Below are positions 18,678 through 29,322 of a stretch of DNA of 39,171 nucleotides, one piece after another. The DNA comes from Sulfuricurvum sp. GTDB lineage: Bacteria; Campylobacterota; Campylobacteria; Campylobacterales; Sulfurimonadaceae. The stretch is taken from positions 1-39,171 of the forward strand of contig NZ_JAHFAQ010000005.1 in the NCBI RefSeq assembly GCF_023250475.1, read 5' to 3'. The notes below the pieces were generated by a model. It was not told where the DNA came from, did no database searches, and was given only the letters and a program-made list of their open reading frames with translations. Positions within the stretch are counted from its first letter, which is position 1, and every line of letters starts with the position of its first letter. The translations under genes were made by a program, and so were the position numbers.

Positions 18678-18896
18678 TTACAGTGCTGTAACGTTTTCTG
18701 CTTGTGGGCCTTTATCGCCCTGACCTACAGTGTAAGTCACTTTTTGACCTTCGTCAAGAGAAACACGGCCATAACCAGTGCTGTTGATTTGACGGAAATG
18801 TACGAATACATCTTTACCGCCGTTGTCTTGTTGGATAAATCCAAAACCTTTTTCGCTGTTGAACCATTTAACTGTTCCGTTTAGTACTTCTGCCAT
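18678..18896 (-). CDS. Cold-shock protein (CspA family)
   Basis: [75 protein letters not shown]1 KGFGFI and RNP2 VFVHF. Confidence 0.95.
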   Translation of the reverse strand: MAEVLNGTVKWFNSEKGFGFIQQDNGGKDVFVHFRQINSTGYGRVSLDEGQKVTYTVGQGDKGPQAENVTAL

Positions 18897-19052
18897 GTGA
18901 GATCCTTGTGTTGTTATACACTCCGTTACCAGAGTGGTCGAAAATATAAAGTGGAGCATTCTTATGGCAGATCGTACTGTTAACTAAAAGGTCTTCAATA
19001 AAAAACAAACCAAAGATGAAACTCTAAATCATCTTTCTATAAGGGTATTGTA
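18897..19052 (-). promoter_or_regulatory. Putative promoter and structured 5' leader of the cold-shock gene
   Basis: TACAAT -10-like at 19052-19047 (minus), then about 145 nt to the ATG with hairpins AAGATGA/TCATCTT (19013-19019/19029-19035) and CACTC/GAGTG (18919-18923/18932-18936). Confidence 0.45.
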
Positions 19053-19107
19053 GCTGAAAAAAAACTTAATAGCAAGGAAAAGTGCATTTAAAATATTATG
19101 CTTTGAA

Positions 19108-19170
19108 AAGGGAAGCTTTAGCCCCTTAGCAGCGAGTGTAGCCGGAGGGATTTTATTCCTTCGGCGGTTT
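19108..19170 (+). repeat. Structured intergenic repeat, copy 2 (two stem-loops)
   Basis: AAGGGAAGCTTTAGCCCCTTAGCAGCGAGTGTAGCCGGAGGGATTTTATTCCTTCGGCGG. Hairpin A: AAGGG(19108-19112)/CCCTT(19123-19127), 10-nt loop. Hairpin B: GCCGGAGG(19141-19148)/CCTTCGGC(19158-19165), 9-nt loop GATTTTATT. Confidence 0.8.
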
Positions 19171-19173
19171 CAT

Positions 19174-20805
19174 TTAGACTTTGGATTGGACGGTTATTTT
19201 GGTTGCTTCGAATAGTTCCGCCGCTTTTTGGATCATCGGCTCTTTGAGAACATCGCCGCCGTCAAACTCTTTGATACTGCTCTCATCGCATTGGCTCACG
19301 CAGCTTCCGACACCGATTTCGGCATCTTCTACCATTGAAGCAGGTTCAGGGATACTCGCTTCAGCCGGTTCTTCAACACCAGCGGCAGCTACTTCGGGAG
19401 TCGGAGCTGATTCCTCGGGAGATTTGGTACACCCTTGAGATTTGATCTGGGTATCGATACCGTAAATCTCTCGGACAAACTGTCGGATAATCCCGAAACT
19501 GTTCTTCAATAACTCTTTATCTTCATTTTCCGCACAGCTTTCCCAGGTAAGGGTGGAATTTTCATAAGAGAGGAATGTAACGTTGTTTTTAAAACAGATT
19601 CCCAGTTCGGCACTTCGATCGCTGATCCGTTCACACAACTGCTCGTACGGAGATCTAACCGCCGCAGGGGCAGGGGCGACATGAATAGTAGGGGCTTGGT
19701 CAACATTCATCGGTGCAGGTGCTTTGGTCGGCGTATGGCTAACGCGCGACTCGAGGGATTCGATCATATCGTCGATCTCTTTGATCTTGAGCGCTTCGAT
19801 CATTTTAAACAATACCAGACTCACGACGAACCCGCCGTCGGCATTGATCGCAAAGAGAGTTTTGGCATCGCTCAAGATTCGGAAAAAACGCTCGATCACG
19901 AGAGGACTGAAACGGTGGTCCCCCTCATAAAGGCGCTCTTTGAGATAGGCGATCAGTTCATCGACCACCATCTCCGATTCGTAGGCTTCGAGCTCTTGTA
20001 GCATACCGATGAGTGCTGTGCGGTCTTTGGCAAAAATGGCGTCAAAGAGCCGGCTGATGTAATCGGGATCGAGAAGTCCGAGCATATCGGCAACGGTTTT
20101 AACGTCGACGAACCCTTTGGAATAGATGATGGCCTGATCCATGAGGGTGAGGGTGTCGCGAAGACTTCCCGAACCGCTGCGGGCCAAAATGTCGAGTGCT
20201 TCGGCCTGATATTCGATATTCTCCAAATGGAGGATATGGCTCAGGTGGTGGACGATGTTGGGGTGGCTGATCCGTTTAAACCGAAAATGCTGCGTTCGAC
20301 TGAGAATCGTCGGGGGAAGTTTCAGCGGATCGGTCGTTGCAAGGATAAATTTGACGTATTCGGGTGGCTCTTCGAGGGTTTTAAGGAGGGCGTTATGCGC
20401 CTCTTTGGTAAGCATATGCACTTCGTCGATGATGAAGATTTTGATGTTGGCGCTGGCGGGGCGGTATTTGGTGTGCTCGATCAAATCGCGGATATCATCG
20501 ATTTTGCGGCTTGATGCCGCATCCATCTCGATAATATCAATATGCCGACCTTCGTTTGCCATAACACAGTGACTGCAGACATCGCACGGCGAGGAGGTCG
20601 GGCCGTTTTCACAAATAAGCGATTTGGCAAAAATACGTGCGGTAGAGGTTTTTCCCGAGCCGCGAAGTCCTGAAAAAAGGTAGGCGTGAGAGAGCCGTTT
20701 GGTATCGAGGGCTAGAGAGAGGGTCTGGGAGATACTCTCCTGACCGATGAGCTCCTCGAAACGTCGTGGACGGTATTTTAACGCTAAGACTTCGGATGTG
20801 CCCAA
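19174..20805 (-). CDS. dnaX: DNA polymerase III subunits gamma/tau
   Basis: LALKYRPRRFEELIGQESISQTL, LFSGLRGSGKTSTARIFAKSL, zinc module CDVCSHC, IDEVHMLTKEAHNALLKTLEEPP. Confidence 0.96.
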   Translation of the reverse strand: MGTSEVLALKYRPRRFEELIGQESISQTLSLALDTKRLSHAYLFSGLRGSGKTSTARIFAKSLICENGPTSSPCDVCSHCVMANEGRHIDIIEMDAASSRKIDDIRDLIEHTKYRPASANIKIFIIDEVHMLTKEAHNALLKTLEEPPEYVKFILATTDPLKLPPTILSRTQHFRFKRISHPNIVHHLSHILHLENIEYQAEALDILARSGSGSLRDTLTLMDQAIIYSKGFVDVKTVADMLGLLDPDYISRLFDAIFAKDRTALIGMLQELEAYESEMVVDELIAYLKERLYEGDHRFSPLVIERFFRILSDAKTLFAINADGGFVVSLVLFKMIEALKIKEIDDMIESLESRVSHTPTKAPAPMNVDQAPTIHVAPAPAAVRSPYEQLCERISDRSAELGICFKNNVTFLSYENSTLTWESCAENEDKELLKNSFGIIRQFVREIYGIDTQIKSQGCTKSPEESAPTPEVAAAGVEEPAEASIPEPASMVEDAEIGVGSCVSQCDESSIKEFDGGDVLKEPMIQKAAELFEATKITVQSKV

Positions 20806-20862
20806 TTGAGACCTCTTTGATTTTGTGTGAGAGAGTTTACCGTGGTTACGATAAATTTTTGA

Positions 20863-21609
20863 TTACAGCGATAACCACTCTTTGGCGACACGGCGAAGCC
20901 CTTCCGGATTTTCGGAGGCGAAAAATTTGAGGCTTGTCGCTTCAAAACGTTTTGTAAAATCATAATGGCTCTCCAGATATTCGACAATCGCTTCACCGGA
21001 GTGGATCAGCGAACTTTTTCCTTCGAAATACTCATCAATAGCACGGGCGACTAACGGAAAATGGGTACATCCGAGGATAATCGCATCGGGGGTATTTTCC
21101 AAGTGGTGAAAGTAGTGATGCAACGTACTTTGGAGTACTTCACCCTCATACAGCCCCTCTTCGACGATCGGAACAAGGAGGGAGGTGGCTATGGCACTGA
21201 GATTTTCGTAACCCAGTTCGTGAAGCCCTTTTTCATAGGCTCCCGATTTGACGGTTGCTTTGGTTCCGAGAATGAGAATGTTGGCATCGGTGGAGGGGAT
21301 CGCATTTTTAAGTGCCAATACTCCCGGATCGACCACCCCGATAACGTCGCAGTCTGAGTGAAGCCGCATCTCATCGAGTGCATAGGCGCTGACGGTATTG
21401 CAGGCGGTGATAAGCAAATCAATTTCAAAATTTTTGAAAAATTCGAGGGCTTCGAGGGAGTAGCGGATAATGGTGTTTTGATCTTTGACCCCGTAAGGGA
21501 CGCGGGCGGTATCTCCGAAGTAGATAATCTCTTCAAAGAGTTTGTGCTCCAGCAGCGACTTTACAACGCTTAAGCCTCCGACACCGCTATCAAAGACCCC
21601 GACTCTCAT
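20863..21609 (-). CDS. murI: Glutamate racemase
   Basis: MRVGVFDSGVGGLSVVKSLL, FGDTARVPYGVKDQNTI, ITACNTVSAYAL, ILGCTHFPLV. Confidence 0.96.
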   Translation of the reverse strand: MRVGVFDSGVGGLSVVKSLLEHKLFEEIIYFGDTARVPYGVKDQNTIIRYSLEALEFFKNFEIDLLITACNTVSAYALDEMRLHSDCDVIGVVDPGVLALKNAIPSTDANILILGTKATVKSGAYEKGLHELGYENLSAIATSLLVPIVEEGLYEGEVLQSTLHHYFHHLENTPDAIILGCTHFPLVARAIDEYFEGKSSLIHSGEAIVEYLESHYDFTKRFEATSLKFFASENPEGLRRVAKEWLSL

Positions 21610-21610
21610 C

Positions 21611-22936
21611 TTATTTGCTTGACTCGTTCATACTGTCGAGAAATTCGATATTCGACTTGCTTTTGAGCATCGTACTGTAGAGGAAGCGGAGGGCTTCAAC
21701 TTCGTCTTCTTGTTTATGCAGCATAGAACGAAGAACAAATACTTTTTGCAAAACATCCGGTCCGAGGAGAAGTTCCTCTTTGCGGGTTCCCGATTTAAGG
21801 ATGTCGATAGCCGGGAAGATACGGCGATCGGAGATTTTGCGGCTAAGGACAATCTCGGAGTTTCCGGTCCCTTTGAACTCTTCGAAAATAACTTCATCCA
21901 TACGGCTTCCCGTTTCGACGAGGGCGGTTGCGATGATCGTCAAACTTCCGCCGTTTTCGATGTTGCGCGCGGCACCGAAGAATCGTTTCGGCTTATGGAG
22001 CGCATTGGCATCAACCCCACCCGAGAGAACTTTTCCCGAACTCGGGGTAACGGTATTGTAGGCACGGGCAAGACGGGTGATCGAGTCTAGAAGAATCACG
22101 ACGTCTTTTCCGAGCTCGACACGTCTTTTTGCCCGCTCGATGACCATCTCCGCCACTTTGACGTGGTTTTTTGCCGGTTCGTCGAACGTTGAACTGTACA
22201 CTTCCCCTTTGACGGAGCGTTCCATATCGGTAACCTCTTCGGGACGTTCATCGACGAGGAGAACCATCAGTTCGATTTCCGGGTGGTTGTTGGTGATACC
22301 GTGAGCAATCTCTTTCATCAATTCGGTTTTTCCCGAACGCGGCGGTGCAACGATCAATCCGCGCTGACCTTTACCGATAGGGGCAAAAAGGTCCATCATG
22401 CGGCCGGTTAATTTGGTCGGCTGATATTCGAGTTTGATCTGCTCTAGTGCATAAAGCGGAGTAAGATTTTCAAAAAGAGGGCGTTTTTTCGACTCTTCGG
22501 GCGGGAGATAGTTGATCGCTTCGACTTTGAGAAGGGCGTAGTAACGCTCCTGATCTTTCGGAGCACGTACCTGACCGGTGACAATATCCCCGTTACGAAG
22601 GGCGAAACGGCGGATTTGGGTGCTGGAAACATACGCATCGTGCATCGAGTCGCTGAAGCTTTGGTCTACCGCACGTAAAAAGCCGTAGCCGTCTTGCATG
22701 ATCTCCAAAATTCCCGTGAAGAGGATGAATCCCCCTTGTTGAACCTGAGTTTTAAGGATTTCGAAAATCAAATCTTGACGTTTGAGTTCGTTGGGGTCTT
22801 CGATGTTTAAAGACGTAGCAATCTCTAGGAGATCTTCGAGTTTTTTAGTACGGAGTGCTTCAATCGTAAATCCGTCAACCGGTATATGGGTTCGGTTTTT
22901 CGAGTTGTTTCGAGGAGTTTTTGCGGTATCGCTCAT
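21611..22936 (-). CDS. rho: Transcription termination factor Rho
   Basis: [35 protein letters not shown] (RNA-binding), [44 protein letters not shown]. Confidence 0.97.
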   Translation of the reverse strand: MSDTAKTPRNNSKNRTHIPVDGFTIEALRTKKLEDLLEIATSLNIEDPNELKRQDLIFEILKTQVQQGGFILFTGILEIMQDGYGFLRAVDQSFSDSMHDAYVSSTQIRRFALRNGDIVTGQVRAPKDQERYYALLKVEAINYLPPEESKKRPLFENLTPLYALEQIKLEYQPTKLTGRMMDLFAPIGKGQRGLIVAPPRSGKTELMKEIAHGITNNHPEIELMVLLVDERPEEVTDMERSVKGEVYSSTFDEPAKNHVKVAEMVIERAKRRVELGKDVVILLDSITRLARAYNTVTPSSGKVLSGGVDANALHKPKRFFGAARNIENGGSLTIIATALVETGSRMDEVIFEEFKGTGNSEIVLSRKISDRRIFPAIDILKSGTRKEELLLGPDVLQKVFVLRSMLHKQEDEVEALRFLYSTMLKSKSNIEFLDSMNESSK

Positions 22937-23147
22937 GCGTGGAATGCCTTAAAGTGTGTGGATTTAATCGGCGAGTTTTAGGTGAGATGTCATTGACAGG
23001 TCATGGTTTTATTATGACATTATAAACTATAGAGAAGCGGGTTGTCAAGAATGCCTTCGGAATTAAGTTTCAGAAAACATTTAGGAAATATAAGAGAGTA
23101 TCTTTTTAAGTATAAAGTTATGAATAAACAAAAGTTGGTGAATACGT

Positions 23148-24773
23148 ATGAATTGGTTGTATCGGATTTCTATCAGAAGCATATTAAAAATAATTATGGG
23201 GGTTATCGGATTTTTTCTCCTTATAAGTACGGTAACGATGTATACCTCAACGGCGCAGATGGAAACAAAGCTTGAGATTCAAAGCAAAGAGACTATCCCG
23301 CAAGCGATGGATTATATTAATCTAAAAATCAATGTAATCCAGATTCAGCAGTGGTTGACCGATATTTCGGCAACCCGCGGCGCAAAAGGGTATGATGACG
23401 GATTTAAAGAAGCGGAAAATTATTATAAAGATTCCAATGCGCTTCTGGATCAAATGATTCTTGCGCAAAAAGATAATAGTTCCAAGAGAGCAGAACTGGA
23501 AAAGTTCAAATACGATTTAGATGAGTATTACACTATTGGGAAAAAAATGGCTGAGGCGTATATCACCGGTGGCCCTGAAGCCGGAAATCCCTTGATGGGA
23601 AAAGTTGATCCTTATGCGGAAGAGTTAAGCAAGCGTTTGAATGGCTGGAATGAAGAATATGTCAAGAAGGTAAAAGAGGGATCTGTTGAGCTTGCCAGCA
23701 ATGCTAATTCGGCAAAATATTCAAATTTTATTATTTCTTTATTGGTTTTGGCCGTAGTGATTGTCGGATTCGGACTGATAGCGTTGGTTCTGGATGGTGT
23801 GAAGCTACTGATTGTTCAGATCAGTCAAATCGCAGAGTTGGATTTGAGCCGTTCATTTGCGATGAAAGGGAATAACGAATTAACGCTTATTGCGACGCAG
23901 TTGGAAGATTTTCGTCTCAAACTGAGACGATTTATCGGTGAAGCCAAAAATACGTCGAATGAAAATGCATCGGTAGCGTACGAACTTTCGGCATCGTCCG
24001 TCCAAGTCGGTAAAACCGTTGAAGAGACGGTTGCCGTGATTACACAGGTTGCTCATGAAATCCAAGAGATTAATAAAGATACGCAACATATTATCGATAA
24101 AGCAGATCAGAATAAAATCGAAATTATAGAAGCGGGTAGTGCCCTCAATCAAACCGCTTCAAAAATTATGGCATTGACGGTGCAAGTACAAAAAAGTTCG
24201 CAGACCGAAAATGATATGGCTGGACGTATACAGCAGTTAAGCAATGATACAAAACAAGTTAAAGAGGTTCTTGCCATCATTTCAGATATTGCCGAACAGA
24301 CCAACCTGCTTGCACTGAATGCCGCTATTGAAGCGGCACGGGCAGGGGAACACGGACGCGGTTTTGCCGTTGTTGCCGATGAGGTACGAAAATTGGCCGA
24401 ACGAACACAAAAAAGTTTGGTCGAGATTCAATCCACCATCAATATCATTGTTCAGGCAATTATCGAGACGAGCGAAGAGATGAACCTTAGTTCGAAAAAT
24501 ATGCATGCGCTTGCCGAAATATCCAATGAAGCGGAAGACGAGATTGAAAGAGCCTCCTCGAGTATGATGAGTGCAACGAAAACAACGGAAGAGACCGTTT
24601 TGATTATTACCCATACCGCAGAGATGATTGCCGCAATCAACAAAGAGATTCAACAAATCAAAACACTAAGCGGTGAAAATGCTCGCAGTGTCGAAGAAAT
24701 TGCTTCCGCTGCCGATCATCTCAACGATATGACGGAAAATCTGAATGCCCACTTGAATCAATTCAAAGAATAG
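23148..24773 (+). CDS. Methyl-accepting chemotaxis protein
   Basis: Two TM segments flanking a periplasmic helical domain with [12 protein letters not shown]; signalling tip [42 protein letters not shown]. Confidence 0.93.
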   Translation: MNWLYRISIRSILKIIMGVIGFFLLISTVTMYTSTAQMETKLEIQSKETIPQAMDYINLKINVIQIQQWLTDISATRGAKGYDDGFKEAENYYKDSNALLDQMILAQKDNSSKRAELEKFKYDLDEYYTIGKKMAEAYITGGPEAGNPLMGKVDPYAEELSKRLNGWNEEYVKKVKEGSVELASNANSAKYSNFIISLLVLAVVIVGFGLIALVLDGVKLLIVQISQIAELDLSRSFAMKGNNELTLIATQLEDFRLKLRRFIGEAKNTSNENASVAYELSASSVQVGKTVEETVAVITQVAHEIQEINKDTQHIIDKADQNKIEIIEAGSALNQTASKIMALTVQVQKSSQTENDMAGRIQQLSNDTKQVKEVLAIISDIAEQTNLLALNAAIEAARAGEHGRGFAVVADEVRKLAERTQKSLVEIQSTINIIVQAIIETSEEMNLSSKNMHALAEISNEAEDEIERASSSMMSATKTTEETVLIITHTAEMIAAINKEIQQIKTLSGENARSVEEIASAADHLNDMTENLNAHLNQFKE

Positions 24774-24874
24774 AGATAAAAAGAGATTAACAGTATCGGA
24801 TTTGATTCAGATGTGAACGATTTTTGCTATGCTCATTTCATTAAGTACAATAAACATATTTTAAAAGGTTTGCC

Positions 24875-25684
24875 TTGTTCGATTTTTTAAAAAAGAAAAC
24901 CGAAGAAACACCCGCAGCTAATGCGGTAGAAACGCCAAGAAATTTTACAAATTCAATAGGTATAGAGTTTCTTTATGTTGACGGCGGAGAATATATGATG
25001 GGTCGCAATCCACAGTACAATGAGGGGGGAGAGGTCGAATCACCTGAACACCCCGTAAAAGTGGGGGGATTTTGGATCGCGAAATATCCGGTAACGCAAG
25101 AGCAATATTTCAAATTGACCCGCGTTAATCCGTCGTTTTTTAAAAATGATAAAGTAGAAGAAGAGAGTTCCCGCCGCCATCCGGTGGAGCAGGTGAGCTG
25201 GTTTGATGCCAAAGCCTACGTAGAACTGATGAACCGATATGAAGGAAAAACGCGCTTTTACGCATTACCGACCGAAGCACAGTGGGAGTATGCCACTAAA
25301 GCGGGGGGAAATACCCGATTTTCCTTTGGCGATTCGGAGGCACTGCTTGATGATTATGCTATTTATGAGTACAGTTCCAACGCTCGAACGGCTGTTGTAG
25401 ATGGAAAAATACCGAACAGATTAGGCATTTACGGATTGCTCGGAAACGTATGGGAGTGGTGCGAAGATGACTTTTTTGCCAATTATAACGGCGCTCCGAG
25501 CGATGGCAGTCCCCGTATCGGCGGAGCCGAGGGGGAGTCGTTCAAAGTGCGTCGCGGGGGAAGCTATAAAACGAGTTATTTGTGTCTTCGCAGTGCGTTT
25601 CGCGGCTATTCTCGTCCCGATCTGATCTCAAACGATATCGGATTCCGTCTGGTTATAAACGGAAATCCCCTTGGACAAGGATAA
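24875..25684 (+). CDS. SUMF1/FGE-domain protein (probably not a canonical formylglycine-generating enzyme)
   Basis: [112 protein letters not shown] start at 24875 after AAAAGG. Confidence 0.85.
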   Translation: MFDFLKKKTEETPAANAVETPRNFTNSIGIEFLYVDGGEYMMGRNPQYNEGGEVESPEHPVKVGGFWIAKYPVTQEQYFKLTRVNPSFFKNDKVEEESSRRHPVEQVSWFDAKAYVELMNRYEGKTRFYALPTEAQWEYATKAGGNTRFSFGDSEALLDDYAIYEYSSNARTAVVDGKIPNRLGIYGLLGNVWEWCEDDFFANYNGAPSDGSPRIGGAEGESFKVRRGGSYKTSYLCLRSAFRGYSRPDLISNDIGFRLVINGNPLGQG

Positions 25685-25740
25685 ATTTCTTATGTATGGT
25701 ATTATTTGTCCATTCTAGAAGACGGTTTGAAGGAATTTAT

Positions 25741-27369
25741 GTGAACAGTAAATACAGTATTCGACAAAAAGTTATTGCAATCATAGGTGTATTCGTTATT
25801 GCTCTATTGATTATGGCGATTAGTGCGAAAGTTGTCGTACAAAATTTGATTGAAGTATTTAACGCTCAATCCGAACGATATGAACAGATCGGTATCATCA
25901 AAGATTTCCGTCAGACGCAGACCGAAGTGGTTTTGACTGCAATGGACATGATTGTCGATAAAGAGAGCGGAGTCTCTGCCGAGAGAAGCCGTTTCTTGGA
26001 TGAAGGATTTGCTTCGATGTCAACAATGCAAAAACAACTCGTTGAGTTGGCAGATACTCCTGAGGAGAAAAATAACGCTGAAAAAATCACTTCGATTATT
26101 CAGATGCTTGATACTGCGGTTAGGAAAGATTTGACGGAAGCAATTCACAGGGGTGCTTCACAAAGTGTTTATGATGAACTTGATGATCGTATAGACGGTG
26201 TCGGCGAGCAGCTTAATGTAACGCTAAAGATGATAGGTGACTCCGTCAACCAAGAAGTTTCAGCGGCAAAAGATCAGGCGGCATCGGAAGCGGACGGAGC
26301 TCAAATAGCTATTTTGATTGCAGGTATTTTGATTTCAATCGGCGGATTTGCCTTTGGAATGATATTGATCCAAAGTATCCGAAAAACGTTAGAACATTTG
26401 CAAAAGGTTGCCGAGGATTTAGCTCAGGGGGATGGGGACCTGACTAAGCGGATCGGGATACACGGGCAGGGAGAGATACCGAGTGTTTCGGCAGCGATTG
26501 ACCGGTTTATCGGCAAAATTCATAATTTAGTCGAAAATGGGAAATCATCAAGTATGGAAAATGCCGCGGTTTCTGAAGAACTGAGTCGTACATTTGAAAT
26601 TATTGCCAGAGAATCGGAAAAAGAAGCGAAAATTGTTATCGAAACGGCCGATACAGGGGAAAAAATTCGTACGATGATTCAAAATTCACTTTCTCAGCTT
26701 GAAAACAGTAAACAGGAGATTTTGGGAGCCAATGCTATGCTCTCCGAAGCGAAAGAGAAAGTTCTGATTTTGACATCTGGGATACAATCTAGTAGCAAGC
26801 GGGAGACGGAATTGGCCTCCAAGCTTAATCAGCTCAGCGGAAGTGCCGATCAGGTAAAATCGATTTTGACCGTCATCAGCGATATCGCCGATCAAACCAA
26901 TCTGCTTGCACTGAATGCCGCTATTGAAGCGGCACGTGCAGGGGAACATGGACGTGGTTTCGCCGTTGTTGCCGATGAGGTACGAAAACTTGCCGAACGG
27001 ACACAAAAAAGTTTGTCTGAAATTCATGCCACCATTAATATTTTGATACAAGCGATTAATGACAGCGCCCAAGAGATCAACGAAAATTCAGAGCATGCGC
27101 TTGAACTTATCCATACGGCCGATGAAGTAGAAGAAAAAATTATCGAAGCGGCCAGAGTTATAGAAAATGCGGTTCATACGACAGAAAATTCGTATGCCGT
27201 TTCCGTACAGGTAGATACGGGCGTTAACGGCATCCTCGATCAAATCGCTTTGATTAAGAAAATTGCCGAACACAATGCCAACAGTATGGATGAGACACTG
27301 GTAGCCTTTGAACAGGTAAATCGTGTCAGCGCTGAGCTTAATCGGGGCCTTGAGCAGTTTAAAGTGTAG
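25741..27369 (+). CDS. Methyl-accepting chemotaxis protein (HAMP-containing, GTG start)
   Basis: [31 protein letters not shown]-like [24 protein letters not shown]; signalling tip identical in protein to the upstream MCP. GTG 25741 with GAAGGA RBS preferred over the ORF-track start 25582. Confidence 0.92.
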   Translation: MNSKYSIRQKVIAIIGVFVIALLIMAISAKVVVQNLIEVFNAQSERYEQIGIIKDFRQTQTEVVLTAMDMIVDKESGVSAERSRFLDEGFASMSTMQKQLVELADTPEEKNNAEKITSIIQMLDTAVRKDLTEAIHRGASQSVYDELDDRIDGVGEQLNVTLKMIGDSVNQEVSAAKDQAASEADGAQIAILIAGILISIGGFAFGMILIQSIRKTLEHLQKVAEDLAQGDGDLTKRIGIHGQGEIPSVSAAIDRFIGKIHNLVENGKSSSMENAAVSEELSRTFEIIARESEKEAKIVIETADTGEKIRTMIQNSLSQLENSKQEILGANAMLSEAKEKVLILTSGIQSSSKRETELASKLNQLSGSADQVKSILTVISDIADQTNLLALNAAIEAARAGEHGRGFAVVADEVRKLAERTQKSLSEIHATINILIQAINDSAQEINENSEHALELIHTADEVEEKIIEAARVIENAVHTTENSYAVSVQVDTGVNGILDQIALIKKIAEHNANSMDETLVAFEQVNRVSAELNRGLEQFKV

Positions 27370-27769
27370 CGGGGCTGAAGTCCCCGCTCTCATAAAGCCA
27401 TTTTCTCTCCTCTTTCAAAAAGCGGCTTTTTTCCTTAAGAATACTGCTGTCTAAAACGGCTTCAAAAGTAACAAATGCTTCGTTCTCTCCCTCCACAAAT
27501 TCATTGATGATCAATCCTAAAAAACGGGTATTGAGTGAAAAATTCAGGATACTTTGCTTCCATTGTTCTTTATCTTCCGTATAATCGGAGTTGTTTGGAT
27601 GGGTAGTTGCCATAATGTAGTCTGATAAATTCAAAGCAAATGCACTGTAGCGTGAACGCATTAGTCTGAGGGCATTGGAGGGGAGTATCCCTTTGTGATA
27701 GGGTTGACAACATTGTTTGTATTTTTTTCCGCTGTGACAGGGGCAGGACGAATTAGGGGATAGTTTCAT
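27359..27769 (-). CDS. YchJ-like SEC-C motif protein
   Basis: [62 protein letters not shown] [13 protein letters not shown] plus LMRSRYSAF. Start ATG 27769; ORF track uses TTG 27799. Confidence 0.88.
   Translation of the reverse strand: MKLSPNSSCPCHSGKKYKQCCQPYHKGILPSNALRLMRSRYSAFALNLSDYIMATTHPNNSDYTEDKEQWKQSILNFSLNTRFLGLIINEFVEGENEAFVTFEAVLDSSILKEKSRFLKEERKWLYESGDFSPATL
27368..27388. terminator. Hairpin within overlapping convergent gene ends
   Basis: AGCGGGG(27368-27374)-CTGAAGT-CCCCGCT(27382-27388), spanning the MCP stop and the last codons of the YchJ-like gene. Confidence 0.5.
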
Positions 27770-27903
27770 ACCGCCATAATAGTCAATGGCTTCTTGCAAA
27801 GTGCTTATTATTAATAGTTTTTGTTAATAAGAATTGAATAAGGGTGAACTGAGTACTCTACTTTATTGAAGATAAATCATTCGAATCAAAAAAGGGGATA
27901 ACG

Positions 27904-28338
27904 ATGTCCTATTTTATTTGGCTCATGTTAGCGGTTGCGGCATTTGTGGTTGAGATGACGTTGCCGACTTTCTTTGCGTTATTTGCAGGAATCGGTTTTA
28001 TTTTTGCGGCGTCTGCCGCTTTTTTCTTTCCCGATTCGCTTGTCCTCCAGTTGATTATTGCATCGGTTTTCATGGTTTTCGGGGCAATTATATTCAAAAA
28101 ACGGGGTTTCGGAGATGATCCGCGCGACGCGGTCGGAACGCACAACGAATTTATCGGTATAGGCGGAATGGTAAAAACAGCGCTATCGCCTCACCAAGAG
28201 GGGGAAGTGGAATTGTATGAAGCGATTGTAGGAAGTCGGCACTGGCCGGCTGTTTCCGAAGATGGTGAGATAAACGAAGGGACAGAAATACAGGTAGTGA
28301 AGCTTAACGGCAACACTTTGATCGTCGAAAAAATTTAA
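27904..28338 (+). CDS. NfeD-family membrane protein
   Basis: Hydrophobic N-terminal half and C-terminal OB-like domain (VGTHNEFIGIGGMVKTALSPHQEGEVELYEAIVGSRHWPAVSEDGEINEGTEIQVVKLNGNTLIVEKI), followed by SPFH gene. Confidence 0.85.
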   Translation: MSYFIWLMLAVAAFVVEMTLPTFFALFAGIGFIFAASAAFFFPDSLVLQLIIASVFMVFGAIIFKKRGFGDDPRDAVGTHNEFIGIGGMVKTALSPHQEGEVELYEAIVGSRHWPAVSEDGEINEGTEIQVVKLNGNTLIVEKI

Positions 28339-28351
28339 GAAGGAGTTTTCA

Positions 28352-29269
28352 ATGGATACAAGTATTGTTTTTTCGCTGGTACTGGTTGTCGCGGCGATCT
28401 ATAGTCTTTCGCAAATGGTTCGAATCGTTCCGCAAGGGGAGGAGTGGGTCGTCGAGAGGCTGGGTAAATATCATACGACCCTTTTACCGGGTCTTCACCT
28501 ACTGATACCTATCGTCGATATTGTCGCCTATAAGATTGTGACGAAAGAGCTGATCCAGCAGACACGCGAACAAGAGGTTATCACCAAAGACAATGCCGTC
28601 GTGATCATCAGTGCGGTGGTTTTTTACCGTGTTACCGATCCGGGAAAGGCATCGTATTCGATCAGTAATTTCGAGAGTGCCGTCGGGAATATGACAACGA
28701 CGACATTGCGCGCCGTTATCGGAGGAATGACATTAAACGCTTCGCTCTCTCAGCGTGATGTCATTAAAGCGGAAGTTGCGGGGAAAATCCGTGATTCGCT
28801 CAGCGGATGGGGGCTCACTCTCGGTAATCTGGAAGTTCAGGATATCCGACCGAGCCCGAATCTCCAAGAGGCGATGGAACGCCAAGCCGCCGCCGATCGT
28901 GAGCGGGAAGCGGCAATATTGATTGCCGACGGACAAAAGCGTGCCGCTATTGCGAAAGCGGAAGGGTTGAAAGAGTCGATGATTCTCGAAGCACAGGGGA
29001 GATTGGAAGCGGCAAAACTGGATGCACAGGCCAAAGTGGAACTGGCAGAAGGGGATCGACAGTCTATGGGACTGGTCGCTCAGGGAATTTCCTCAGGGGA
29101 AGCGGCGCCTCACTTTCTCCTTGCGCAACACTATATTGACAGTGTCAAAAAGCTGAGTGAGTCGGGCAATTCGAAGGTGGTATTTATGCCTGCGGATTGG
29201 CAGCAAAGTCTCGCCGGAGCCGTAGGGGCACTGGGATATTTGGGAACGGCTTTGGGGGAGAAAAAATAG
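28352..29269 (+). CDS. SPFH/stomatin-like (paraslipin/QmcA-type) protein
   Basis: MVRIVPQGEEWVVERLGKYHTTLLPGLHLLIPIVD...RQAAADREREAAILIADGQKRAAIAKAEG. Confidence 0.92.
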   Translation: MDTSIVFSLVLVVAAIYSLSQMVRIVPQGEEWVVERLGKYHTTLLPGLHLLIPIVDIVAYKIVTKELIQQTREQEVITKDNAVVIISAVVFYRVTDPGKASYSISNFESAVGNMTTTTLRAVIGGMTLNASLSQRDVIKAEVAGKIRDSLSGWGLTLGNLEVQDIRPSPNLQEAMERQAAADREREAAILIADGQKRAAIAKAEGLKESMILEAQGRLEAAKLDAQAKVELAEGDRQSMGLVAQGISSGEAAPHFLLAQHYIDSVKKLSESGNSKVVFMPADWQQSLAGAVGALGYLGTALGEKK

Positions 29270-29322
29270 GGCAGATTGCCATTTTTTTTAGCTCTTAGCC
29301 GAGCTAAGCTATAATCGCTTTT

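Noticed and set aside
19174-20805. Programmed frameshift in dnaX producing gamma
   Set aside because: I saw no convincing A-rich slippery heptamer followed by a hairpin in the coding strand.
23042-23275. 77-aa ORF upstream of and overlapping the first MCP
   Set aside because: Overlaps the MCP start in another frame, no clear RBS or family; probably fortuitous.
24875-25684. Calling this gene a formylglycine-generating enzyme
   Set aside because: The C-terminal motif appears to lack the catalytic cysteine pair, and no sulfatase is nearby; only the domain is claimed.
17121-25753. Shared string TGTGAACAGTAAA at about 17121 and 25740
   Set aside because: Thirteen nt, different contexts (intergenic versus MCP start codon), no flanking similarity; likely chance.
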